Assembly (NCBI GenBank): GCA_963662175.1
Contig: OY759216.1
Span: 35,047,087 to 35,111,086 of the forward strand
DNA from: Aradus depressus
Lineage: Eukaryota > Arthropoda > Insecta > Hemiptera > Aradidae
Length of the DNA stretch: 64,000 bases
Direction: 5' to 3'
Notes under the pieces: generated by a model
What the model saw: the letters and a program-made list of their open reading frames with translations, nothing else
Databases searched by the model: none
What the model was told of the DNA's origin: nothing
Translations under genes and position numbers: made by a program
Shown: positions 19,738-29,870 of the stretch, one piece after another
How the letters are laid out: each line of letters starts with the position of its first letter
How positions within the stretch are numbered: position 1 is the stretch's first letter

Positions 19738-20465
19738 ACAAACTTTTCATTTGGACTTCTTCTAAATTTACTTAAGAGATGTCATATTGTTTTTTTAAGT
19801 TTTGTAAAAATGTTAAATCTAATCCAAAGGTTTAAATTATCTTACTGGATTAACAGGGAAAATGAATAGCATACAATAAGAGAACAAATATTGGGTTTAT
19901 TCGCTTGAACCTACATTATAAAATTCAAAAAACTAAACATTGAAACAAACAAAAATCAAAAGAAAAATTTTAAAAACTAAATTCTTAAAACTAATTCAAT
20001 TTTTTTTTTTATATTTGGCTATTTTTTAAATTCAAGTTATATACTTCTGGGCATATATCCTGTACTTAAACAAACAACAGTACCTTCTTTGCGGATCAAT
20101 TTCACCGTCAATTCACTTCTATTTAGTTCATCACAACTTAAGCCTAAACACCACACACCACTCATGTTCACTCAGACCGTGTCCATTGCCTAGACCTCGT
20201 ATCTATACACACTAAAAACAGCTGATGTCCGTGTTTTGTTGTCTACATGCATTTGTTTTAAAAGAAATGGTTTCTTATTATTTATAGAAAAATAAATTAA
20301 TTATATTATCTATTCACTAATTAAGTTACTTCATTTCTACCAGCTGTTTTTTGTACAAATAAATAGGTTAAGGTATATAATAGGCCCTAACCTACAAATA
20401 AACATAATTAATTTTATAATATATTATCAATAATTACAATGTGTGTAATTTTATACATCACAATA
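19738..20465 (+). repeat. Family E copy
   Basis: A repeat shared, inverted, with 47968-48605. Common blocks include 'aacaaatattgggtttattc', 'aacttaagcctaaacacca', 'aacagctgatg' and 'gtaattttatacatcac'. About 600-700 bp, diverged, non-coding. Class unknown. Confidence 0.65.
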
Positions 20466-20849
20466 TATGTATCATCATAGATATTTTCTGAGACTATTTC
20501 CTTCAGTTTTTCTTTAGTGAAACGTTTTTGTTGCTTCTGTAAAATTAGATTTTTATCAAGTGAGAGGATTTTCACGATCAAGAGGGATGTTTAAATTTTC
20601 CTTTTCCTTTTCCTCAAAAGAGGGCTCTCCAAACTTATTAAAGTATTGGTATTTTTTCGAGGCGGCCTTACTCCGCGTCCCTTTCATTACAGGGCCAGGT
20701 TTTCCAATGCATTTTAAATTACCTTGGTTATAAAAAAAAACCTCTATTCCGCAACACTTATTTTTGAAAAAAATGATCTTCAGATTTCAACGTTTAATTT
20801 ACACCACCCTTCCACTCTAGTACCTACACTTAAAAAAAAAATATAGATA
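20466..20849. other. No recognisable feature
   Basis: AT-rich, no motif. Confidence 0.4.
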
Positions 20850-20862
20850 TATATAATTTTAT

Positions 20863-21194
20863 ATGAGGGCGCCGGTAGCTCAGTGGTATGCGTGCTTGAC
20901 TTCTGAGCTCAAGGTTGTGGGTTCGTAGCCCGACCGAGGCCCTTAGTTTATTTTATCTGGGAGGTAAAATAAACTTAAGCACGCCGTCCTTCGGATGGGA
21001 CGTTAAGCGATGGTCCCGAGCCTGTACGATGTGAGGTACTCGTTAAATATAGGGTAGGCAAAAATTTAGGACTCCCACAGTAGAGTCGGGCTCATGTCCA
21101 CCAGAGTGACGAAAGAGCGCTCTGGTAGTAGGCGATATGACCTCGTAGTTAAAGCCCGGGCATGAGTCATAAAACCTAAACCTAAACCTAAACC
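20863..21194 (+). mobile_element. SINE A, full length, with 13-bp duplication
   Basis: tRNA-like head with A box 'tagctcagtggt' and B box 'gggttcgtagcc', a central domain 'cacgccgtccttcggatggg', a 3' domain with 'gagcgctctggtagtaggcg' and 'cccgggcatgagtcataaaa', and a tail of four AACCTA-like units. It is flanked by 'tatataattttat' (20850-20862 and 21195-21207). Pol III promoter boxes A and B are recognisable, so transcription is plausible. An internal stretch after 'gaggtactcgttaaatatag' is shorter than in other copies. Confidence 0.9.
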
Positions 21195-21431
21195 TATATA
21201 ATTTTATTGAAAAAAAAATTGTCGGTGATTTGCAATGTTTTTCCCCAGCGCGAATTAATCAACTGTGTTTGGTCTCCCTCCAAAACCAATCGACGATTTA
21301 AATAAAACCTAAACCTAAACCTAAACCTATATAATTTTATTGAAAAAAAAATTGTCGGTGATTTGCAATGTTTTTCCCCAGCGCGAATTAATCAACTGTG
21401 TTTGGTCTCCCTCCAAAACCAATCGACGATT
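21171..21431 (+). repeat. Perfect 133-bp tandem duplication
   Basis: 21171-21303 is repeated from 21304 to about 21431 without a visible mismatch. The unit contains the SINE tail (AACCTA units), the target duplication, and a minus-strand piece of family A's 3' end ('gcgaattaatcaactgtgtt'). The duplication therefore happened after the SINE insertion. Confidence 0.9.
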
Positions 21432-21630
21432 GAATCCGCGTGGCCCTCGTAAGGAGGATGCATGTGGAGGCGGTGGTGCTGATCAGCCGCTTCATCAAGT
21501 GACTCAATTGTTTTTTTCTCTAATGTTTTATTGTTATGTTGAATTACACAGTTTAAATCGTTCTAATAAAGTAAAATATAGAATGATTGCTCATAACATA
21601 ATATATATGTGAATATGTTTACAATGTGTT

Positions 21631-21975
21631 ACGTTAGGTTTTATGACTCATGCCCGGACTTTAACTACGAGGTCATATCGCCTACTACCAGAGCGCTCTT
21701 TCGTCACTCTGGTGGACATGAGCCCGACTCTACTGTGGGAGTCCAAAATGTTGCCTACTCTAAATGTTTATTCACCTAGGGCAGGGGTCTTTAACGAGTT
21801 CCTGACATCGTACAGGCTCGGGACCATCGCTTAACGTTCCATCCGAAGGACGGCGTGCTTAAGTTTATTTTGCCTCCCAGATAAAATAAACTAAGGGCCT
21901 CGGTCGGGTTACGAAGCCACGTTCTTGAGCTCAGAAGTCAAGCACGCATACCACTGAGCTACCGGCGCCCTCTTC
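21631..21975 (-). mobile_element. SINE A, full length
   Basis: The reverse complement of the 20863 copy. The tail 'ttaggttttatgactcatgc' is at the left, and the tRNA head ends 'gagctaccggcgccctc' at the right. Flanks 'acaatgtgtt' (21621-21630) and 'actatgtgtt' (21976-21985) form a 10-bp duplication with one mismatch. With the 20863 copy it makes a head-outward inverted pair about 440 bp apart. Confidence 0.9.
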
Positions 21976-21985
21976 ACTATGTGTT

Positions 21986-22650
21986 GTTAATGTTTTTAAA
22001 CTGAGTATGTATTTCTGTTACGTGCCTCTCCCCATCGGACACCTCTGTATAACGGACACTAATTTCGTCACCACCGACGTAACCACAATATTAGTTTTCA
22101 AGTCTACTGCAATTTTTGTTTATTTTCATGAACTTGTACTGAACTTTAACCCTTCAGATGGGCTCCCAGGTCTTAGGGGATGTCCAGCAAGTCTGTTCAT
22201 CCTTTACTCGGTGAGGGCAGGGTGGGAGTAGAGCCAATTCATAACCTCGGAGTGGGATTCATCTAATGGCGGAGATAGTTTAAACATACTTTTTAATTGA
22301 TTGGAGTTGATAGTTTTGGATGTTTTGAAGAAGACCGTCTCTCCTCTATTAGAGGACGTGCTCCCGTGGAGAAGGGTGAGGCTTGTGGGAGTATCTTGTG
22401 TACACTGTAGGCTGGGGGTCTCTCTGTCGCCACCATCAGCCTTCTGTAGATAGGATGAAGAGTCTATACACCAATGAGAGAGAGAGATCCTCACTATTGA
22501 TCTCTATGAAAAAATCGGACATTTTTTATCAGAACTCGAACTGTATAAAATGAAGTAAGTTCTCTTAACTTTTGGGTCTGAACACACTATAAGTATTAAT
22601 TATTTTAAAATAGGTAAATTTTAGGTTAATAAAGAACAATAAAAATATTA
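21986..22650. other. No recognisable gene
   Basis: A 96-codon minus-strand frame at 22204-22494 has balanced composition but no motif I recognise. Confidence 0.35.
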
Positions 22651-22654
22651 AACC

Positions 22655-22910
22655 TTTTTTTTTTTTGTATTTATTTATCTTAATCCACAACTATGCAAAA
22701 AATGCACAACCAGCGGCTGGGCTGACATGTGCTATACAAAAATAATAAAAATAAAATAAAATAAATAAAAATAAATATGACATGAAAGGCTTGAGAGAGG
22801 AAAAACACCCAGCGGTGAACCCTCATGACATCACTGCATACCAGGAGATCTCTATGCCAAACTCTCTTTAATCTTCTTGGGGGATTGTGGGGTAAATTTG
22901 TATTTACCAT
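22655..22910 (-). mobile_element. Jockey-type LINE 3' end, heavily 5'-truncated
   Basis: The minus strand starts within 'NLPHNPPRRLKRVWHRDLL', the conserved C-terminal 'NPPRxLKRxWxRDLL' also seen at 24616-24660. It is followed by an untranslated region and a terminal oligo(A) (T-run at 22653-22664). Only about 20 codons of RT remain. Confidence 0.7.
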
Positions 22911-23017
22911 TTTGCGAACTTCCGGATTGGTGTGTAAGTAAATTTTGGTGTAGAAACGTTGGTATAAATGTTTAATGCTTGTGTCTATATTAAACCTAAA
23001 AATATTTATTTATTTAC

Positions 23018-23142
23018 ATATTCACAATGCCAGAACATTTGTCACTAGTGATCGTGATGTTGAGCGGTGGCAAGTGTGTGGCTGTACTGCTGAGGTACAT
23101 GACCGAAGAGGAGTCCAGGCTAGTCTTGGAGCAGGTCCCTAA
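23018..23142 (-). mobile_element. Jockey-type LINE 3' untranslated scrap
   Basis: Nearly identical to the 3' end of the element at 24486-25275: 'cacttgccaccgctcaacat', 'tcctcttcggtcatgtacct' on the minus strand, and the same (TAAA)n end. Confidence 0.75.
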
Positions 23143-23560
23143 AAATATAAAAAAATTATATTTTACTATCTTCAAGTTTACATATGTAAATTGAATTAAA
23201 TTAATTTTTAATGAATAATTAAAATTTAATCAATAAGAAATCAAGAATTTTAATAATTTAAAAATATAAATGAGCGTAATTATTAAAAATTACCTTTATA
23301 TTGACTTTCTTGTTGCTGTATTTGCTTTTGTCTTGCACGGAATTGTCGAACAAGTTCCGTTGAAGTTTTTGGAATTTTTTTACTATTAATAAATAAATTA
23401 ATAATCAAACGTATTTTTGTAATGCATAAACCGTATACAAACACTTAGCACACAACCGCTGGTGCATCGAAACCGACCTAAACTCGTAGTTGACTTGTAC
23501 GCATGCGCTACTCATCACTAGTCTCACTAAAGAAGTTTCACTTCAATAAACAGGAGAAAT
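23143..23560. other. No recognisable feature
   Basis: Very AT-rich, no motif. Confidence 0.4.
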
Positions 23561-23565
23561 TTGTT

Positions 23566-24035
23566 TACTTCCCCAGCTATACGATGTATAGAAGAAGTTA
23601 TGTAATCTTCAGGGAATCCAATGTTGAGTTTTTACCGGAAATACGTATTTTCCGTGTCTGTCCTTGCGTGAACGTCTCTCCGTCTCCGTGTCTCCGGAAA
23701 TACGTATTTTCCGTGTCTCCTTGCGTGAACGTCTCTCCGTCTGTGAACACGATTACTCCCTATAAAATTAACTATACTGATACTCTTATATCCAGATCCA
23801 CATAAGGTCAACACCTATCAATTTTCAGCCGAATTGTCTTAAGATAAGGGGATTGTACTTTAAAACTCTAATAAATGTCGATGTGACGAATATATCAACT
23901 CAAAATTTAGTTTGAGGATTAAGAATACCCTGAATAAAACATCTATTCATTGTCTACCTGATCGATGAATTGGTTTTGTGTCTTTGATTAATTCAAGCTG
24001 AAGAAGTACAATGTCGGTGATTCACCGATTACTTT
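23566..24035 (+). repeat. Family A copy with a 60-bp internal duplication
   Basis: Starts with the hairpin 'tacttccccagctatacgat' and ends 'ggtgattcaccgattac'. The segment 'cggaaatacgtattttccg' with 'tccttgcgtgaacgtctctc' occurs twice (23635-23752), so this copy underwent a private tandem duplication. It has a single TGYCGAT box, so the number of internal monomers varies between copies. Confidence 0.75.
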
Positions 24036-24238
24036 TTCTGTTATCTTCTGTTGTTTCACTTCATCTCTTCCCTCTCACCCAATGTCTCAATTATAAAATT
24101 TGTGAAAGAAAAATTTTAAAAAGTAAATAATTTTGAATAAGAATTAACTAATTCCGATTTACTTGTGTTGCAGGTAAGAACAGTTGGTTTCACACATTTT
24201 ATGTAGCCTTTCACATGTTGGTGAGTATATATTATAAG

Positions 24239-24367
24239 TTATTATGACTCCTACCCGGGCTTTAACTATGAGGTCATATCGCCTACTACCAGAGCGCTCA
24301 TTCGTCGCTCTGGTGGACATTGACTCTTCAATGGGACTCCTAAATTTGTATTCAACTATGGTCAGGG
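24239..24367 (-). mobile_element. SINE A, split copy (distal part)
   Basis: Minus-strand SINE A 3' domain ('gggctttaactatgaggtca', 'actaccagagcgctcattcg'). It stops at 24367 within 'aactatggtcaggg', and resumes after the inserted LINE at 26022-26085, where 'acgtcccatccgaagg' marks the central domain. It is more diverged than the SINEs inserted later. Confidence 0.8.
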
Positions 24368-24485
24368 AAATCAGTTACAAAAATAATGTATACACCCTTA
24401 ATACCCAAGAACTTTGTACAATCTGCAATAAAAATGAATTGGAAGACGTATACCACCTGTTAATATCCTGTCCGATATACTCCCC

Positions 24486-25275
24486 CATTATTTATTTATT
24501 TATTTATTTATTTACATATTCACAACGACAACATTTGTCACTAGTGATCGTGATGATGTGCTGTGGCAAGTGTGTCGCTGTACTGCTGAGGTACGTGACC
24601 GAAGAGGAGTCCAGGCTAGTCCTGGAGCAGGTCCCTCTGCCATGCCCGCTTTAGAGGTCTTGGTGGATTTGTGGGGAGAGTGTTCGTGGATAATTGGAGA
24701 ATAAGTGGATTGGCGTGATGATGGAGTTTGTCGTGAAAATTTTGATATCGTGTCTTGATAACAGAAGGTATAAATGGGATGTTGAGGTCATTATGTAATG
24801 TGAGGTTAGAAACGTAAAATGGGGCATTGGCAATGTGGCGTAGTATGATGGATTGTAATGACTGAAGGCGTTGTATGTTTGATTTTTTGGCTGATCCCCA
24901 TATCTCGATTCCGTAAGTCCAGATGGGTTTTAGTATAGTGTTGTAAATGTGAAGTTTGTTTTCAAGCGATAATGTCGATCGTCGTCCGATGATTGATTTC
25001 AGTCGTCCAAATCGTTTTTGAGGTCTGTGCGTTTCAGTCTGATATGAGTTGTCCAAGTTAAACGTCTGTCTAAATGAAGTCCTAGATATCGGACAGTGTC
25101 TGATGCAGGAATGGGCTGGTTGTTAATGTATACTGGTGGACAAGTGTTGTGTCTGAGAGTAAATGTGGTTTGCAGAGATTTGTCTCTATTAATTTTTAGT
25201 CTCCATTTGTTGGCCCAATCTGTTAGCTGGTGTAAATGTTCCTGTAAGTGTGAGTATCTGTATAGACCGATCCAA
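24486..25275 (-). pseudogene. Jockey-type LINE, RT thumb to 3' end, 5'-truncated
   Basis: The minus strand encodes 'YRYSHLQEHLHQLTDWANKW', 'RLKINRDKSLQTTFTLR', 'VRYLGLHLDRRLTWTTHIRL', then, after a one-base frameshift near 25010, 'LSLENKLHIYNTILKPIWTY' and 'GIEIWGSAKKSNIQRLQSLQ', ending 'RPLKRAWQRDLLQD'. This is the post-catalytic part of a jockey-superfamily RT; the YADD core was lost at the 5' truncation. The 3' end is (TAAA)n. It sits inside LINE Z, flanked by 'tactccc'. One frameshift only, so it is relatively young. Confidence 0.85.
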
Positions 25276-25481
25276 CTTTCATACATTACTCCCGGCCCAT
25301 AATAAGAATGATATCTCAAGTATTTTCTATTATTTAATCATCGCCCTGAAACTTAGAACATTCATTGTTAATGAATAATGTACTTCAACTTACATATTAT
25401 ATTGATATTCAATACCTACATCCCCACTACATATTTACTAATTGTGATTACTTATTTTATTTATTTATTTATTTTATTTAT

Positions 25482-25831
25482 TTTTGAGGGCGCCGGTAGC
25501 TCAGTGGTATGCGTGCTTAACTTCTGAGCTCAAGGTCGTGGGTTCGTAGCCCGACCGAGGCCCTTAGTTTATTTTATCTGGGAGGTAAAATAAACTTAAG
25601 CACGCCGTCCTTCGGATGGGACGTTAAGCGATGGTCCCGAGCCTGTACGATGTCAGGTACTCGTTAAAGACCCCTACCCTAGATGAATAAAAATTTAGGG
25701 TAGGCAAAATTTAGGACTCCCACAGTAGAGTCGGGCTCATGTCCTCCAGAGTGACGAAAGAGCGCTCTGGTAGTAGGCGATATGACCTCGTAGTTAAAGC
25801 CCGGGCATGAGTCATAAAACCTAACCTAACC
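25482..25831 (+). mobile_element. SINE A, full length, with 13-bp duplication
   Basis: A complete copy with A box, B box, central domain, and an (AACCT)n tail. It is flanked by 'ttattttatttat' (25469-25481 and 25832-25844). It is inserted in the 3' untranslated region of LINE Z, so it is younger than that element. Confidence 0.9.
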
Positions 25832-26244
25832 TTATTTTATTTATACTTATTTTATTTATTTATGTTATTTATTTAGTTTGTTAAATGTTCCTTTTTATGT
25901 GTCATTATTGTTTTATATGTGTATTCCTTTATATGTGTCATTATTATGTTAATATTGTAAAAGTAATGGTCACTGACTCAATTGTATAGGGGTATTAAAC
26001 AATAAAAATTATTATTATAACTATGGTCAGGGGAACACCTGATCCTTTACGTCCCATCCGAAGGCGTGCTCAAGTCATCTTCTCCCGCAAAGCACCTTCT
26101 GTCCGCTGAACATGGCCAGCCCAACGTATACTTATAATTATAAGATATAAAAATATATATGTTTCCACTTCGAAGGCAAAACTAAGGTTAAATCTGTGTG
26201 TCAATTTACGAAGATGATGACGGGACAAATGTAAAGACAATTAC

Positions 26245-26400
26245 CTTTCTCAAAGAAATAAAAAACGTATTCCCACTATTTTATTTTCAACCAGAACAGA
26301 TTTTCAATGCAATTGCGTCATTCCACCTGTATAATATTTCATTAGACACCACACTGTCCGGGTTAGATGTGCCACTGGTGAGACTGCTCTTCCCACAACA
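26245..26400 (-). repeat. Family J fragment (Penelope-like tail?)
   Basis: Shares 'cccactattttattttcaac' and 'aattgcgtcattccacctg' with 40272-40375, and with 44326-44430 on the other strand. Resembles a retroelement 3' end. Confidence 0.5.
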
Positions 26401-26754
26401 TCCTTACTATCTATGACAATTACCTTTATTAATTTACATAGAATAATGGCTTACAATACTAATGAATTATGTCTCTACACCGATATAGGTGTGACATGCA
26501 GTGCCCATTGTTTGTATGGAGAGTGCACGTCATACGAACATATAACTGCAATTATATTTGATACATTATATTATTCATTAGAATTTTAGCTATAAATGAT
26601 TTATTAGATACACAGAGTAAAATATTGAATATTGTTTCTGTGCAGCATCCCTCTATAATTGATAACTGTGAATATTTGGTTTAGGTTTCAATGAACATCC
26701 ACTGTCTCTATTCTCTATTCCCATTCATTCAATTTCAATTTATTTTTACTCCGA

Positions 26755-27425
26755 TATTTTAGTTCTCCAGCAATACGTTGTATAGGGAAATTTATGCAAT
26801 CGGTCATGTTCAGTTTTCACCGGAATTTCAAGTTTCTCCGACACTTAGATTCCGAAAATGAAAAAATAATAATAATGTATTGACATGCAATTTTATAACT
26901 AATTTGAATAATTATACCTTTCAATCCAAAATCCTTCGTAAAATAGCCAATGCTCCTTATTACGTCTCCAAAAAAAAAACTCTTCACACTGACCTTGACG
27001 TACCTTTTGTCACCGAAGTCGCTAAATCCAAGTATAAAAAATTATTTTCCCTTCTTAGTTCCCACAATAATCCTCTAGTCCGTGCCCTCCATTCTGCCAT
27101 ACTTCCCCAACGACGGTTTAAGCGTCAATGGCCTCCTGAGACTTCCTTAGCAGCAGCAGTGACAGTGATTAGTTACAAATGAGAGGAAATCAGTGACTAG
27201 GGAGTGTCACCACTGTGTGATGTCTCCCCTCTTGACATTGCCATTATCTCTCTACAAGCATGTACAACAGATATATGTTGGAGCTTTTACATAAACTTTT
27301 TCTATATTGACTGTCACATTTCATCAATTTTAAACATCAGAACCCCAAATTGATGGAGTGTGAAAACTTAGTTCATTAATTTTCTGAGGGGAAGTAGATT
27401 GCCGGTGATTCGCCGACGACATTTT
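26755..27425 (+). repeat. Family A copy interrupted by a LINE fragment
   Basis: The head is at 26762-26890 ('gcaatacgttgtatagggaa', 'caccggaatttcaagtttct'). The tail is at 27340-27425 ('gaagtagattgccggtgatt', 'cgccgac'). Between them lies a jockey-type RT fragment. Confidence 0.65.
26908..27182 (+). pseudogene. Jockey-type LINE C-terminal fragment
   Basis: Encodes 'QSKILRKIANAPYYVS', then 'TLHTDLDVPFVTEVAKSKYK' and 'RFKRQWPPETSL', ending in a TGA. The order is the same as in the C-terminal third of the element at 24486-25275, but diverged, so it is another subfamily. The motif 'RFKRQWP' replaces 'PLKRAWQRDLL'. Confidence 0.8.
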
Positions 27426-27429
27426 CTGT

Positions 27430-27845
27430 ACTAGACAAGTGAATCAAAAAGTTTTAATTCTCCCTGGTGTTGTGTGCACAGCTGGCACAACTCCCGCACT
27501 ACACTCCAACATGAAGGGAGGTTCCGTAATATAAGGGCATAGTTTCTCGACATTTTGACATTATGTCATATAGACATTATTTCTTATATATTGTAAAACC
27601 TTTCCTCCTTCTCCGAGAGAGAGCAAATTACTTAATTAGTAAAAATAAAATTGTTTTCTTCCTTTCCTCTAGATCCTTTGTTCCTTGTTTTCGCTCCAAG
27701 CGATCGCGATTCTCTCGCAGGCATCGCTAGTTCCGAGCATGTTCTTCTAAATTAAATTATCTTCAATTCAACTCCAAACGACCCACAATTCGCTCTTGTT
27801 TCGCTGCTAGCGATCGCGATTCGCTCGTAATTTTTTTTTCTCTTA
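27430..27845. other. No recognisable gene
   Basis: Two related stretches at 27680-27715 and 27790-27825 share 'ttcgct(c/g)caagcgatcgcgattc'-like sequence, a local duplication rich in CGATCG. Confidence 0.45.
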
Positions 27846-28050
27846 TGGGACACACTTTCCGACCTCTGATTCCAAAAATGAAAAATAGTTGCCGTTTGCC
27901 TTTGAATGTATCAGTACATAATTTTATATGTGCATCCAGAATCCCTTAAGGAACGACACCAATTAATTTTCAGCCAAATCGGCCAAAGGGAAGAGAAGAA
28001 TTAGGGTGGAGGCTTAACACAAAAACCCTTTGGTTAGTGAGTGAAACCCC
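27846..28050 (+). repeat. Family A fragment
   Basis: Carries 'tttccgacctctgattccaa', a 'tgaatgtatcagtacataat' box and 'cagccaaatcggccaaaggg'. Confidence 0.6.
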
Positions 28051-28369
28051 GTGTAATTGCCTGGACTAAGCCCCAATAAGCCTACAGATTCTATTTCATC
28101 CTAGTTTAAGGAGGGTTGTAACTCCGGTCTTTAACCTAGATCTCTATTTTAGAGCTGCTAGACCCTCGTAAAACTCGGAGGGTACAAACAACCACCAACA
28201 TGGATCCTAACGAAATAATATGGATGTTTCACAACAAATAGTTCCTTGGGTCCAAGGCAATATTCTAGATAGTGAACCCAATGCCACCCACATTATACTA
28301 TTTATATCCGAATACATTTATGTGATATATTGGGAAGCTAATAAAATAAATAATAACAAAGAACTTATT

Positions 28370-28460
28370 TAACTTTTATATAGTCTGATTTCACAAAACT
28401 ATATACATAAAGTGTATCGGTTTCGGCTTACAGAAGTTCCACCTTAACACCACATTTACA
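28370..28460 (-). repeat. Penelope-like tail scrap
   Basis: Minus strand reads 'ctgtaagccgaaaccgatac', resembling the 'gtgtaaggccgaaaccggta' ribozyme block of the P1 tails. The CTGANGA core is not preserved. Confidence 0.4.
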
Positions 28461-28489
28461 CATATTTTAGGTGTCAGTTAATATAATAA

Positions 28490-29150
28490 AAAAGATAGAT
28501 AGATAAACTTTTATTGCACAAAAGATTACAATCCTCATGGCAATGAGTGGGTTTTTTTTTTACAAAATAAATAACAAAAGAAGTGTAAATGAAACAATTC
28601 GAAAATTATATAAAACAAAATAACACATGAATAAATAAAAAAAATACTACATGAATAAATAAATAAAGTAATAATAATAAAAACAAAAAAAAAATATATA
28701 TCTCCATCTTACAAGCACAAATTAAATTAAATTATTCTTTATTTTTAAAGCAACAGAAAAAAATAAAAATAAATCGTTAATTTCTCTAACTTTTAAATTA
28801 CTTAAAATATGTACAAATGTTTCTGAGTTATATTCTGGTCTATTGGTGAGATGATTGTGGAGAAATGCTTGCCTGGGGATACACAAGGAGGGACAATTGA
28901 GCAAAAAATGTATGAGATCGTCCTTCTCATCTAAGGTACAGAGCCAGCATACACTTTCAGGACAAAACTCATACCTAAGCTCTCCAAGTAATATTCTAAA
29001 ATTTTTATTGGTATTGTGGAGACGGATTTGAGCTAGATGTCGGAGTTTTTCAATATGGCAGTTTATTGAAAGATAGCTTTCCTGAGGTCCTAAAGCACTG
29101 ACCAATCGGTAGAGGGAGTTGTATTTAGAATTTACTATTGAATTTATATC
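28490..29150 (-). mobile_element. 5'-truncated LINE with zinc-tail reading frame
   Basis: The minus-strand frame (about 29150 to 28722) encodes 'SKYNSLYRLVSALGPQESYL', 'LAQIRLHNTNKNFRILLGEL', 'FCPESVCWLCTLDEKDDLIH' and 'FLLNCPSLC'. The CxxC...HxxxxxC pattern is the C-terminal zinc tail of a LINE ORF2. The 3' end reads 'gcaataaaagtttatctatc', with short TCTA units at about 28495-28510, a LINE-type simple-repeat tail. RT is absent. The frame is open over 127 codons, so the copy is fairly young. Confidence 0.7.
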
Positions 29151-29870
29151 GAATTATCAAGTTCACAAACACACAGACAGACCCAAATTTTTTTTTTTTT
29201 TTTTTTGACGTGAAAACGTCTATTCGCTCGTTAAGTTAGCCGGTCAAACTTTCTTGTGTTAAAAAATACCGTCAGATTTCAATCGATAATAACTACAAGA
29301 CTAATAATGCGATAACAACGGTTGAGGTTACAATGGATAGAGCATGTCTGTACGTGTTTGTTTTGCCTGTGACGTTATCGGGCTAGTGTGGGCGCCGGCG
29401 GATGATTGTTGCGAATTAAAATTGTGTAAAATTAGAAATTAGTGTAGCGTGATAACGCGTTTAGATAGGACGTTGATTTGGGTGTCATTGTAAACAGCTT
29501 GAGGAGCACTACTAGGACTCAAAGTAAAACAATAAAAATATTCGCCGAAATATATGTAAAAATCGGTATTAAATTGAAAATAGCAAACAAATTAAATATG
29601 TCGTCTCATATCAAAAGGAATTTAAAAAACCTAAAAAGTCTAGTGCCGAGCAAATGCAAGAGCTACGGCAGCATCGAAAAGAAAATTAAAAATGATTTTA
29701 TCCCGACGTTTTCACGGAAAATCTACGGCGTGGACCTGGACTACGCCTTAATGTTTTTTTTTATTTTTGGAATCAGGAAGCCAGAAAACATGAAATCCTG
29801 TTGAGAACTCAACATCTAATTCCTGACTGATTTCATAACTTCCCCCTCGTAGAAGTGTAGAAGTACAAGT
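29150..29870 (-). repeat. Family A copy split by an unidentified insertion
   Basis: The right part, 29753-29870, is the family A head on the minus strand ('tttttggaatcaggaagcca', 'gaactcaacatctaattcct'). The left part, 29140-29200, continues it ('aagttcacaaacacacagac'). The two are separated by 29203-29752. Confidence 0.6.
29203..29752 (+). mobile_element. Unidentified insertion starting 'gacgtgaaaacgtc'
   Basis: It lies in the T-run of a family A copy. The start, 'gacgtgaaaacgtctattcg', resembles the sequence at 30853 just before the large LINE ('gatgtgaaacgtctttcatt'). Near its right side 'cgacgttttcacgg' is roughly the inverse of the start. It contains a small open frame from an ATG at 29599 with 'SSHIKRNLKNLKSLVPSKC' and 'FSRKIYGVDLDYA'. 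Possible reading: the 5' untranslated region and first codons of a related LINE. The alternative is a short TIR element. I cannot decide. Confidence 0.4.

Larger units (their letters stand above)
24368..26021 (+). mobile_element. LINE (type Z) inserted in SINE A, itself carrying two insertions
   Basis: It is flanked by a 13-14-bp duplication 'aactatggtcaggg' (ending 24367, and again at 26022-26035). The left part encodes 'TQELCTICNKNELEDVYHLL', then 'ISCPIYS', a C-terminal CxxC...HxxxxxC zinc tail of a LINE ORF2. The frame continues at 25276 after an inserted jockey element ('RPIIRMISQVFSII', stop). The 3' untranslated part carries a SINE A, and ends 'caataaaaattattattat', an (ATT)n tail. Clade CR1/jockey-like, not resolved. 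Confidence 0.8.

Noticed and set aside
20863..20940. Functional tRNA gene
   Set aside because: The A and B boxes are the head of SINE A. The cloverleaf is not maintained, and the same head recurs in many SINE copies.
28395..28450. Hammerhead ribozyme
   Set aside because: The 'gccgaaaccgata' block is similar to P1, but the CTGANGA core is destroyed.
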